From Ophiostoma sp. CBS 140.51 (lineage: Eukaryota; Ascomycota; Sordariomycetes; Ophiostomatales; Ophiostomataceae), in NCBI GenBank assembly GCA_029298735.1, contig JANSLP010000256.1, positions 1-48,548 of the forward strand: a DNA stretch of 48,548 nt. Direction: 5' to 3'. A program made the translations under genes and the position numbers. Every line of letters starts with the position of its first letter. The stretch's first letter is position 1. Of the stretch, positions 20,161 through 31,836 are shown in pieces. The notes below the pieces were generated by a model that saw only the letters and a list, made by a program, of their open reading frames with translations, did no database searches and was not told the origin of the DNA.

Positions 20161-23100
20161 GTTAGGATTTATCTTATTTTATTTTATTTAAACTGAAACT
20201 GACATCACTTTCCTTCAGTTTGGGGGTTTCTGTCACTTTCAGACATTTCTGTTGGTCATATTCAATTCCTTTTTGGACAGCAACTCGCAGAAACGAGTTA
20301 ACAACTATCAAAACCCGTCTCAAAGCCCGTCGCAATACTCACAAGAATGCCGCCTTGCTCGATTGGTTGCGCCGTGGAGGTCAATGTTGGCTGATTGGTG
20401 GGCCTTGTTTTCAGCTTCACAACACACACTTCCACACGACAAGGGACCACAAACAGCCTTTTGGTCATCTCTGAAGTCTTTTTTCGGTGCCTGTACCCCC
20501 GTTTCCCCGGCTGTCTGGGCCCTTGGCAGTGCGCCCGTGGAGGAGCCGGACTCCGAATGCAACCCTACATCGTTTGCCTTACAGGCATTATTTTAGGCGC
20601 TGTCTTGTCTCCAGTGTCTTATGTCTGAATGGCAAGCTCCTTTCTGCATGTCTCTGTTTCTCTGTCCACGGCTCTTGCGTGGAGTAATTATGCTGTCTCG
20701 TCCTGCAAGCTTTAATTCTCAGCGCACATAATCACCTGCAAAACCTCTTCATCTTTTCACCTGAACCCGTGTCATACAGGGCCGAGAACGCCACTATTGC
20801 ACATTACGTGCATGGAGGCATGGGGTAAAGAGACTCTTTCGAGTCGAAAGAGATTGCGGAGCGCGAGCACAAAATTATGTGCACCGCTGGAAGTTGACAA
20901 TCAATATCACAATTGGACTCTTTCTACCCCTCTATCACATTTGGGTAGAGTAGCCTTGAGGACTGCATGTTGCCATGCAGACTGGATCCATTTCTCAACA
21001 AAGTCGGTCTGTTGTTTTCGATACTTCGGTATTTTCTCGTCCTTTGCTTTCTGCTCTTCTTTTCTCGCTCTTTCTTTCCAGCCAGTCTCTTTTCTCTCGA
21101 TGCAATTTCTTTTTCACGATGCATCATTTTCTATCTTTTCTCTAGTTCTATGCAGCCATTCCTTGGACATTTGCTACTCTTGCTATTAGCTGTCCTTAGC
21201 TTTGTCTTTTGGTGTAATTTGGTGTATTTCAATGTTTTTAGCCGCCCTCAATTTGGTCTTATTTGGTCTTATTTGCCCAGTATGCACGTGTTGCCCTGGC
21301 CCGGTTCCCACACGAAGGATTCACGCTTGTGCCTGCCATCGGACGGCTCCGTTCTGGCTCCTCTTTTACCCTCTTTTCGACGTGCTTTTGGGTCAACTCC
21401 TGGGTATTTGGTTCACTTTTGCTGTTTACTGTGGGTTTTATGCAGTGGGCTTTTTGGATATGCCGGCCTTTTCCCATTTCCTCTCTTTCCTCTTGGCTTG
21501 TTCTGGAGAGCCTAGTCAGAATGAGGTAAACAAAAGAGTCGAGGCCTGTCCTAGACAGAAGCATGGACCAGGTCCTAGACGGGACCCTCCGCAGGCCTTT
21601 GCCTCTTCTGGTTTCTTGTCTTCGTTTCTGTCTTGCTCTTCTTCCTCTTCTTGCCCTTTTGTTCGCCCTTTTCCTGCCCGTCATCCCTCGTCATCTTCGG
21701 CAGCGTCCTGACCCGTCTTTAGGTCGTCTGTGGTTGGCCGGAGTCGACCAAAGAGTTTCCTTCCCATTCCTCTTTCGTCGTATCCGTATGCTCTTTTCAG
21801 GATGGCTGGTCTCCATTTTCTTCGTGCCCTTGCCTTCCTAAGGTCGTAGGTGCATCATCACGTCGCTATCACATATCACATTCAAAATTCTTCGGCGTGG
21901 CTCTGTCACATTTTTTCATGTCGTATTTCCTGTTATCACATTATGTCGTATTCTGTACCTGTTTTGCGCTCGGCTTTGTCCGAACTGCCATGGATGCAAC
22001 GATGCCGTTTCTATCACATTTGTACATTTGCGTTTCGGCTGGTTGTCACTTTCTTCCACCTCTCTATTCGGAAACCGTTTCGCCATGCCGACTGGGAAAG
22101 GGGTTGAAGAAAAACAATATTGAGATGGATCAAAAAAAATTTGGAGTTTTTAGTAGCAACATATTTTTTTATTTTCTTTCTATTGACTATTCTTCAATTT
22201 TTAAAAAGTACTAAGTCGTAAAATGACTCGACAAAAAAAATCATACAAAATAATTTTATTGTTATTTAAAAGTAAACAAAACAGTAAAATAAAAAATCCT
22301 CATTGGCGCAAATTACTTCCTATATTAGCCACTCACTGTCTCTCTTTTCTCGAGGCTCCCGGCCAGCACGTTGCCCGCAAGAGTTTGTATCTGCAGCTTT
22401 GACAGCCTCCCTACTTTCCGTGATGTTTTTTTTTTTTTTTTTTTTAAATCCCAGGCTTTACAACCCCTCTATCCAATCACGCAGGCCGAAAAAGAACTCG
22501 CCAAAAACGCCACAATGGAACACCGACGCGAGCAACATCGCGAAGTCTATTCCAGAATTGGTCTTATTTTGAAGTGAATCTCGATTTTGAGTACTTTCGT
22601 ATATCGTATCTTATACTTTATTTTCACTTCGGCAACACTTCTCCACTGGGACTCTCGTGATTCCTATCTTGTCACCATCATGGAGCAACCGGAGAATCAA
22701 TGGCAAAAAGACAAGACACTTACTCATAAGAAGACACTTGACAAGACATCCGAGCGGCCAACATGATATTTTCCCCACAAACACAGACGCAGGGGATATG
22801 GGGTCGGGTGTCAGTACTCCATATGCAACACTACGAAAATAGAAGATGAAAGAAAAGAAGAAAGAGGAAAAAGAAAAAGGCAGGCCGTGCCTCTTTCCGA
22901 GTTTGTTCAAATGTGCGACTATTTCGGCATCTTTCATGCCAATTTGGGTTGCAGAGTTGCTTTTTGTCGTTTGGTTCTCTTCACTGCAACCCTTCCTCCC
23001 CTGCGTCTTCCACTTCCGTCTTTTATTCTCCTATGTCGTATTGTCCCGGGGCATTTCCCCCTGCAACGCAACCTTACTACGGAATATTGTTTGCTTGCTT

Positions 23101-24240
23101 TTGTTATTTGACTGAGGTCTTGATTGATGTTTTGATTATTTTGGGAGCTATCGTGAGTTCTGTGTTCACTTCTTTACTTCTTTTCTTTCTTATTTTCTTT
23201 CTTTTCCTTTCGTCTTTCCCGTTCTAGCAACACTGTCGTTGCTTTTCCCGAACCCGATGCCGAAGTCCACTTGAAGTGTCACCCTCCCTACAGCTGTAGT
23301 TGTGAACTTGTCAACTGTTAGCTTGGGTTTTTTGGACAGAGCTTCCCTTGCTACTCCTAGCTTTTTTCGAGCTATCGTGTTTGTAACTATTGAATTTAGA
23401 CTTTTGCCTCTTCATTCACTGCTTCTCTTGGGTCTCTTGGGGTATACGTCGTTCTCAGTATTTGCATTGTCACTCTTCCGTTGACGCTCTCCTTGTTTCT
23501 TACTTCCCTTTTTGACAACCTCTCGTTGTGGCTGGGGCAGACCCGGTCGCCTCGTGTCGACTGGTCTCTCCTTCGTTGTGTCTATTTTGGCATCCATGTC
23601 TTGAGCATCGCGTCCCCGTCTGAAATGTGGCTTGGCCCTAATTGGTCGCAATATGCTTTCTTTTTTGCTTTTTCTTCTTTTTTTTGCCCCGTGTTTTCCT
23701 TTTCTGTTTTTTTTTCTTCTCAAGAACGTACTGGCTAGATTGCAGCTATCCCCTCCCCATTGGCTCTCCCTCACATTTGTTTTTCTCATTGTTCTTTCTC
23801 TTTCCCCTCACGATATCTCACCAGGCTCACGATCCTCACTATCTTGGTTCCTCATACTAGCCGTTGCTGTGCTCTATCTTCTTTCTTTTTTCTTTTTCTT
23901 CTTCGTAGCTGCTTCGTGTCGTCTGTCTGCTTTTCTCTGTCCTTACCTGCGTCCCTTTCTTTGCATTTCCCATGGCCGGCTCTCAATTTCCCATGCTTCC
24001 TATCTTGCATTCCTGGCAGTTTGTTGAATCTCGTCGAGAGTGACACCCTCCATGTCTCTGCAATTTCTTTTCTTCGCTTTTGACCATTTCTTCTTTGTTT
24101 TTATTTCTCCGACCAGCCTTGCATCACGCAATGTGACTCAAGCAGGCATTATTTTCTCCGCAGAGTCAACATTTACGTATATTTTTTTCGTAGTATTTTC
24201 TTTTCGTAGTATTTCTCGTTCGTAGAATTTACTCCGTAGC
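20161..24240. other. Gene desert, C/T-rich on the + strand
   Basis: Long C/T-rich + strand from about 20,980 to 21,840 and 22,890 to 24,240. Open frames here are dominated by Phe, Leu, Ser and Pro because a pyrimidine-rich strand has few stop codons, and no conserved domain appears. It holds the TATCACAT module near 21.9 kb and a T20 run at 22,426-22,445. AT-rich sequence occupies 22,130-22,290. Confidence 0.6.
21867..22019. promoter_or_regulatory. Cluster of TATCACAT / ATGTCGTATT words
   Basis: TATCACAT occurs at 21867-21874, 21874-21881, 21934-21941 and 22012-22019, with a fifth copy upstream at 20933-20940. Between them ATGTCGTATT occurs twice, each time shortly after a TCACATT, which makes an imperfect duplicated module. 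The reverse complement ATGTGATA contains a GATA core. It could be a regulatory element or a small repeat; no downstream gene is visible. Confidence 0.35.
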
Positions 24241-26510
24241 TCCATCAACAGTACGACGTGCCCCGTAGGAATCCAGAGAACCAGAAAAAAGAGCTTTTTT
24301 ACAAAATGCCCCGTTCAACATACGATGTATGACGACGACCCGGCCGTATTGTGCACCACCGAACATCACCGACAACCGCCGGCCACAACCAAGTTTACAG
24401 TTTGAGAAAGGGCGACGCCGCGTGAGGACCCCGAAGAACTCTTGAGACCCTTAAGACCCTCGAGACCCCTAACTTGAGCATCCTTGCTGCAACTCTGGAC
24501 TCTTTTGGACCATAGAGGAGCAGAAAAACACATGGCAAAGTTGCAGATGGTCTCTTTGGGAATACGAGGCCCAGTTCGATGGGCAAGGTTCTCCATCAGA
24601 ATATCCATCAGATGTCCATCGGGATACCATAAGAGTCCACAGGAGTCCATAACGAGGCCCATCGAGAACTCGGAAAACATCCGGACACAAGTGTCCACTG
24701 CCCAAGCAAGGAGGCGTCCTTTTCAGTGTATCTTGTATCCTCTATGCTTTCTCTGCTCTTTCCTCGTGAGCCGTTGTTTTCCTGCCTCTCCATCCAGTAT
24801 TTTCCCTCTTGTTGCATGTTGCATGGCTGGACAGGAGAATAAAAAGTCGAATGAGGAGATTCTCCTCCGTAAGGTATGCAATTATGGTGGGAATACTATG
24901 TGTAAATGGAGTCATTCACTCCGTAATGCCCCGTCGATTTATTCTTTCTTCTTTTCTTTCCCGTATTTTCTCTTGACGGCTGTCGACCTTTTCTACCAAG
25001 CCCACTTGGAAAGGACGGAAGGACCGGGGCCTTCTATTTTTTGGTCTCCTTGGCACTTGAGAGGCACACATACAAAACTGGCTCCAAGCAAGGTGCTTTT
25101 GCCGTAGCGTCGTGTTCAGTATTCAGGGGCAGCTTCCAGTCAGAGGTGCTTCAGGGCAGACTAGTTGGGTAGCGCTCTTAGGAGCCCCATATGTACACAC
25201 CCGAAAGGGCATCTTTCCCATCTCTCAGTCCTCCCAGTCCCTCCCAGTCCCTCTTTTTCACGGCCAATCGGCAGCATAATACATCTTCACCGAAAACCAA
25301 GCACCGGCGTGGTTATAGCCGCTAGCACTAGGTCGGGATTAGACTTGGAGGTGGCCGCTGTGGTGTTTATGTTGATGTTAGTGCTGTGGTAGCTGTGGTA
25401 GCTGTGGGCGCTGTAATACGTCGTAGAGTCGTAGAGTGTTGGCCATGTCGTTTCCAGTGTAAGTCTGACAGAACAACAGGCCCACGATGCCCATATGTGG
25501 ACAATCAACTAACAGACACTTCTCCCTACCCTTCTCGGGCTCGCTCATATTCCTCCTTTCTTCACTCGTCAACTTCCTGCGTTTCCTCTGTTGGCAGCTG
25601 CATACCGAAAAGACCCCAACAGGACTCCAATACACTGCATACGAGGTAAACTGCATGCAAAACTTATATCATGGCCCAGCCATGCCCAGTCCTTCTGCTT
25701 TCCTCTTTTGGAATGTGCGTGGCCGAGGAAGGCGTTGTGGGCGTGAAACAGACATTTGGAAACAGATAAAAACAGAAAAGATGGAATAACAACGAGGCAT
25801 ACTTTGTAAAAGAAAGCCACATAATAAGTTTCGACAAAAACGGTAATTGTGCCCGCAGACTCGTCCTGAGCCTCTCTCTGTCTCTCTCCTCCGGCCATTC
25901 CTTCAGGTCGGCACGCGGCAGACCATCCGTGTTCCGCGATCCTTCGTTGCTCGCCTGTCTTGATAGTGCGAGAACTAACAGGCGAGCACACGATAACGAG
26001 CCTATCAGCACACGAAGCTCATCCTTTGCACAACTCGCACAGTTAGTCGGTACACTACACATACAGACAGGTACGTGCACGCCCCCAGGATTTGCACACC
26101 GGTTCGCTTGATGGTCCTCATAGGGCGGAAAGGAGCACAGAGCCACCAGAAGGCAACGAAAGCGAGACCAGTTCATTCCTGTGGTAGTCAACCTGAAAAT
26201 AGACCAAAAGGTCGACGGGCTCGACGGGGCCAGACCGGATGAGTTTTTGCTAGTGTTGACTGAGGCAATAAACGTAATGTACTTTTTTGGAGGAAGACGA
26301 CGCTATCCGGTCAGATGCCACGATAGGGAAAGGTGTCGTTTCTTCGGAGTCCACTGAGATGCCGACTGTCTCTCTTATGATTATGATATGGACTTGATAT
26401 GGACATGAGGGGCCGTTGTGATGTTCAGTTTGTCCGTGCTAGTCATTTATTCGTGGCCGAGCAGGCAAGGTGGTAGAAGAAGAGGAGTAGATAGACCAGT
26501 CTCATAGAAA
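24241..26510. other. Gene desert with short tandem arrays
   Basis: No recognisable gene. A degenerate array at 24,560-24,670 contains TCCATCAGA twice and TCCATCGGG once (24592-24623), AGAGTCCAC/AGGAGTCCAT, and two ACGAGGCCCA words. TCCCAGTCCC-type units occur at 25,228-25,252. A duplicated 11-bp unit (TGATATGGACT/A) lies at 26,384-26,405. A TACGTCGTA word is at 25,417. Confidence 0.55.
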
Positions 26511-28720
26511 AATATGATAGAAGGAGAGCCTCTGTCTCAGTCGTACTCAGTACTCAGTATTCATATTCTCTCCGACGTACGACTTTCCACATCGAACCAC
26601 CTTGCATCACTATTAGTCTTTTTTAGTGTTGAGTGCTCGTCTTCATGTTTCTCGGTTGAGGGTTCTGGGTGTTTTGGTTGTCTTGTGTGTTTCTTGGGTG
26701 TCTCTATTCTCTTCTTCTCTTTTTTCTTCTTCTTCCTCCTCGCCTCTAATAGCTCTTCTCTTTTTCCCGAATCTGTTAGTCAATACTTCTCTGTGTGTGT
26801 GGAGGTTTCTCTCCAAGTCCAAGTCTGGACAACAGATACGAAACCCCTCTTTTGATCATTGCCGCGTCGATATGTTCTTCTTTTTTGGCTTCCTCTCTTT
26901 TTCCTCTTCTGTATATTCAGTGTCCTCTCTCTCTCCTCTCTCTACCCCTCCCCAGTGAGACATGCGCCTGGCCAGTGCGGCTGAACCGGGAGACCCTCTC
27001 GCCTCTGCGACCTCTCCATGATCGCCGCTATTCCCGTTTATCCTCGTCGACTCTCGTTTCTTTTTTGTTTTCTTTTGTGCTTCCTTTTCCTTGACCTGCT
27101 TGCATTTTGCTGCTCTCTTCTGTCCTTCTCTTCCATTTTGGGCACAGGCGGGAGGGCATTGTCTCGTTTCCTTGTGTGACCTAGCGTGGACATATGTCTT
27201 GGATGTTTGGGTGTCTTGGACGTTATTATTTATTTATGTATTTATTGATTGATTCTATTATTTTTATTGATTTTTCTTCTTCTTCATATTATCCCACTGG
27301 ACTACGGCACATCCCCTTGCTTTCTTCTCCTCTTCTTCACTCCCCACCGTTCGTTGCTCAGACACCCACCGGCTCAACGCTTGTCTTGCTCGCCCTTCTC
27401 TCCGCCCGCCCTCTCCAAGGCACCCAAGGGATATCGACAAACTTTCTCCAGCCCACACCTGGTTTGTTGCCCACCATCTCGACCTTTTCGACTGCCTCAG
27501 TGCCTTCACTTACACCTTACATACACCTACGCACACCCTACGTAGAGACCAGAACGGGGCTCAACTGGCGCCACACCGTTGTCGACTGAGAGGATGTGAG
27601 TGTCAGCAAGGTACGCCGTAATACAGCAGGTACAGATACTGTCTTCTCCTGTTGATCCTCATCTACCCCAGGCAAGGGATGTAGGCCCATTGACTACTCT
27701 TGACGACCCAGTGACGGCCCATTGACTATCCATGGCTCTCCACTCAAAAAGTTTACGAGGTTTCAGTCGCGACGGCGAGATATCGATGAAGACTGTGTGA
27801 GCCTGCAAGTGTAAGTGGCCGCATTGAAGAAGAGAAATCATTTAGAAAAGACCCATCGGCAGGACCCATCAACAGAGAGACAGACCGACGTAGTTGACTC
27901 AATTACACGCAAGGGAAACCGTGATCGTGATGAAGAAGAGAAAGATGATCCCGCCAGCTGTGGTTGCTGTAGCTATCAAGACGAAGACGTTGTAGACAAA
28001 ATATACAGAGTACTCCAGTGTATATTGCGGTTTATCATACGCTAGGCACTTACACCACTTACTGCTATCACCTCGACGAACCGCAGTTCTTTTCCGTCCC
28101 ACGGGCCGCCCGCCTTACCAACATCCAAGCTACTACGGACACACCACCACCACCACCATATCTTATGCAACCTCTTAAGGCTCCGCGTTCCCGTCCGCGT
28201 CTCCATACAAAACCGCGTCTCCACGCGTCTACTCTCGATAGAAAATACTACTGTACTAAGAGGGCAGTCAGTCTTTTCTTTTTCTCGGCCGTTTTAGCTT
28301 CACGTTGGACGCCTCATTCTCTCCTCACTTCACCTGTGATTCTGCGCCGCCTCACCTTGCTTTGCTTCTCCGCTGTCCGTTCTATATTCTCTGAATCTCT
28401 AATTCTTGAAGACTCTAATTCTCTCCCTTGGTCACGTCTTCCACGCGTAGCTATCACCACCTCCACCTCCACGAACTATCTTTCTCTTTCACACCCTCTC
28501 TTCTCTTTTGGTGTTCTCGTATCGAGCTTCTTGTCCATGTCTCCTTACCTCGTGCCTGAGTGCGTGTCCTTTTTTCTGCTTTCACTCCTTCCGGTTCCTG
28601 GATATTTTGTTCTTGTCCCTTTTGTGCCTGAATGTTCGCTTGCGATTCCTGGATGTTCATCCCTGGATGGGCCCTGACTGTTGGACTTTAAGGATCTTTT
28701 GTTTGTGAGAAGCATTCCAG
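26511..28720. other. Gene desert, C/T-rich with an A/T tetranucleotide zone
   Basis: C/T-rich + strand at about 26,600-27,160 and 28,260-28,670. A TTTA/TTGA-like zone lies at 27,225-27,275 and a short CAC-trinucleotide run at 28,142-28,158. A TGACTCA at 27,895 is within chance expectation. No recognisable gene. Confidence 0.55.
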
Positions 28721-31622
28721 ACACGACCCAAAAGACCAAAAGGTCCTGACAATCCGGAAGACACTTTACTTACACCTTCTAAAGGACGCGTTTAAGGGAG
28801 CAGACCATTTGTGTCTCTCCGCGCTTGAACGCTCGCCGAGCTTCTCGAAAGTCTCGACTCTTCACAATTTTAAAATAAACAAGCCCTTGCTTGCAGAGCG
28901 TGTTCAAGTGTTATGGAATCTGGAGTTTGGACTTCTTTCCGCGTCTTTTGCAGAGAATCGTCAATTATTCCCGATTCTTTACAGAATAAGTCCTTTTCTC
29001 TTCTAAACATCTGTCTCAATATTTTCCGCAAGGGGGAGTAGGGAGGAGAGAGCGACTCGAATTGAAATTACAGACGTGTGGGTAGACGTGAAAGACGACC
29101 TGTTGACATCGTCAGCACGCTTCGTTCGACAGCGTGACACGATCACGCTTGTGATGTTGCTTACATCGCTTGTCTGTCGCTCGACACCTCATCATTAAAC
29201 ATTTCCCTCTTTAGATAGTACAATCTGTCGATGTACTGAGTAGACCACAGACCGCGGCGAAGACCATGGAGACGACCGTGGCCGATAACGTGCCGGTCGA
29301 TCATTCTGTAATTCGTTCCGCGCGGGATCTCCTGGGTTGAAATGTGCAAGTGCAAGATCTTGAAGTGCAAAAGGCGAGACGCAAAAGGCAAAAGGACAGG
29401 AGGGGACGTGGAAAGGAAGCTTGGGCCCCGGGTTGCCCAGAGCTTGTCTGAGGCCAGTGTGGGGAAAAGCCAGAAAGACAGGAAGATGGAAAGACACACA
29501 GACACACACAGCCAGAACGAACAAAAAGCCAGGGGAGGGGTGGCGGTGACATGATCTTGACAGGTGAAAATGGGGGCCGTGTGCGTATACGACGCTAAAA
29601 GAGCAGCGGAATTGGTCCATGCAGCCACGGTCAACTGCACTGTACTTTTGGCGTATTTGATACTACCACATCGGATCCGTTGTCGACTGCCACCGTCGAC
29701 GATAGTAAATACTGGTCGATACTCAACGTATGCCTTAATGCCGTCAATGCCGTTCAAGGGCATGCAGTTGCAGGGACTCAATGCAGACATGTGCCAGTCC
29801 TTTCTATCTGCCAGTATCTTTCGTTGTGATGGCTACCTGCAACGTTGTCGTTTTCCAGTCTTTTTGTGAGCTTCCAGACAGTCTTCTACCCTCTTCAGCC
29901 CCTTCTCTTTCAATTATCCTATTACCCTCCTCCATCTTCCCTGTCGTCTTTTCTCCCCCATTTCGGCCCGCGTCCTGCATCTCATCATCCTTGTCTTCGA
30001 TCTCGTTTTTGGCTCTTTTCGTTGTGATTTTGCGCGTACTTTTCAGTTCTCCAGTTTCTTCTCAATTGCCTATTCTAGTAAATTACTTGCGTCCTCCCGA
30101 CTCCATTACGTTGTAAATCCTCCGCGTCCCGTGTGTTCAGATAATGCTGTCTCTCGATCTCTCCTTGACGCCTTGTTATCTCTTGTCCCCTGCTCAAATA
30201 ATTAAAGTTTATGTGGATTTCTTGTGGGCGCGTGTGGGCTTGTCTGAGGCGCGGCTCGATCACGATCGAGATTTCGCAGGGCTTGACAGTGCAGTTTATT
30301 GACCAGGGTTTGGGGGAGGTGTTCGTGACGGGAAGCAGGGGCTGTTCATGGGGCCGACGGCAGGACAGCACAGGGGTTTCGGCACTGTCGAGCTGAAAGG
30401 CAGGGGTTTTTGCGAGGTGAATAGTGGAAACGTGGTGGAAACAACAAGGGTTGAGAGCGGGAAGGACAGCAGGGATTATCAAATCTTGGGGAGCGGGACA
30501 GTGATCGCGGTAGCACAGACAGCGAGAGTCCGAGAGAGAGAGAGAGAGCACTCAAGAGCGCGCCTCGGAGCTTTTGTGTCGTGTTGATGGCGCAGTTCGT
30601 GTCCTGGCTCACTTTAGGGCATTTTGACGCACATTAGGGCCTTGGAACGAGTCTCGGCAGGCTCATCATAGCCCATCATGGGTGGTTCATCGTGGACGGG
30701 CAAGACAGGAGCCGGGTAACATCGGGCAACCTTTTTCTTTTCTTTTTGCTTGTCCTGGTTTCTTTTTCTTCAATTTGCCTCCGTTTACCCCCTTCCTACC
30801 CTTCGTTACTGGGGCGATGATTACTCGATGATGGCATGACCAGGTCATCCTGTCTCGATTGATGTTTCTTTTTCTTCTTTTTTCTTCCGCTATTTGTTCT
30901 TCAATTTGATTTAATTCAAATAATCACATACACCCTCAGCACCCTCGATACCCTTATGGGTAGTCATAGTCTTAAAATGAAAAGAAAACGGTAGACGACC
31001 TGCAGCTAAGGTGACATAACGTCGTGTTTCTTTAGGTTGCCGCTTTCGTGACAGATATGGCTGCGAACGGGCTGCGAGCTATCTGGAGAACGGCCAGGAG
31101 AGCTGCAGTCTAACGTAGAAGAAAATGAGAAAATGGCAAATGGACAGGATCGAGAGGCAAGGGACACATAAAAAGCAAGCAAACAACAGCACAAAAAAAA
31201 ACCAAACTGTGCCAAACATGGTGTGTGGGTCAATGATTCTGTTTGTCAAACTCCGCCGAAAAAAGACAAAGAAAAACGTCTTTACGAGAGAGCATCGGGC
31301 ATCTAGACATCTGGATGAGTATTTCTAGCAAACTATCGTGTCATGGTCGACGATGATCCGGCATCGCAAATGGGGATGATCCTGGTTCATGGGGTTTTAC
31401 GGTTTGCGCTGCGGTTACTAACAAACGCATCGCGAAACTCTACGAAATCTCACGAATAAATCACACCCCCATCACCCCGGAAAAGCGTCGCATCAGCTGA
31501 ACTTTGCGCGGCTTGTCAGCGCTACCATCGAAGGTTGTTCGTGATGGACGTGGAGATGGACATTAAAGTAGTAGAGATGGACGATTGAAATCGACCGTCG
31601 TAGCTAAGAAAATACACTGCAG
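28721..31622. other. Gene desert, mixed skew
   Basis: Purine-rich on the + strand at about 29,340-29,560 (with GCAAAAGG three times near 29,366-29,394), then pyrimidine-rich at 29,870-30,180. A GA dinucleotide run occupies 30,532-30,548. The 209-codon minus-strand frame at 29,161-29,790 has no recognisable domain and sits opposite the purine block. No gene is called. Confidence 0.55.
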
Positions 31623-31836
31623 GGCCCCGCCCGCGCACAAGTCTTTCTCCGGTGACAGCTCCTCAGGACCCGTCTTCTTCCACCAGTATCAATCTGCTGA
31701 GAAGTATGAGAGCAACACAGGGTGTGTCCTTCTCGCCGAACTTAGTAGATCGCCATCCAAAGGCAGCCTCGGCAAGGCGCGCCAAGGATGGGTCCCTGGC
31801 GAGCGGCTTGGCCGTCTTGACCTGAGGGGAAGGAAG
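31623..31836 (+). other. Exon-like island
   Basis: A 214-nt segment preceded by an ACACTGCAG acceptor and ended by a GTGAGT donor (31837-31842). It has 71 consecutive open codons of gene-like use (AAG, TTC, CAC, CAG, GGC). It contains SGPVFFHQYQSAEKYE and LGKARQGWVPGERLGRL. I do not recognise the sequence and find no partner exon. It may be a decayed exon or a coincidence. Confidence 0.2.

Noticed and set aside
24134..27901. TGACTCA words at 24,134 and 27,895
   Set aside because: Single copies far from any recognisable gene; about six such words are expected by chance in the window.
28018..28677. Long + strand frame of about 219 codons
   Set aside because: Starts at GTG, is Pro/Ser/Leu-rich from C/T-rich DNA and shows no conserved motif.
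29161..29790. 209-codon minus-strand frame starting with ATG
   Set aside because: It reads the pyrimidine-rich complement of a purine block; overlapping frames are also open and no motif is recognisable.
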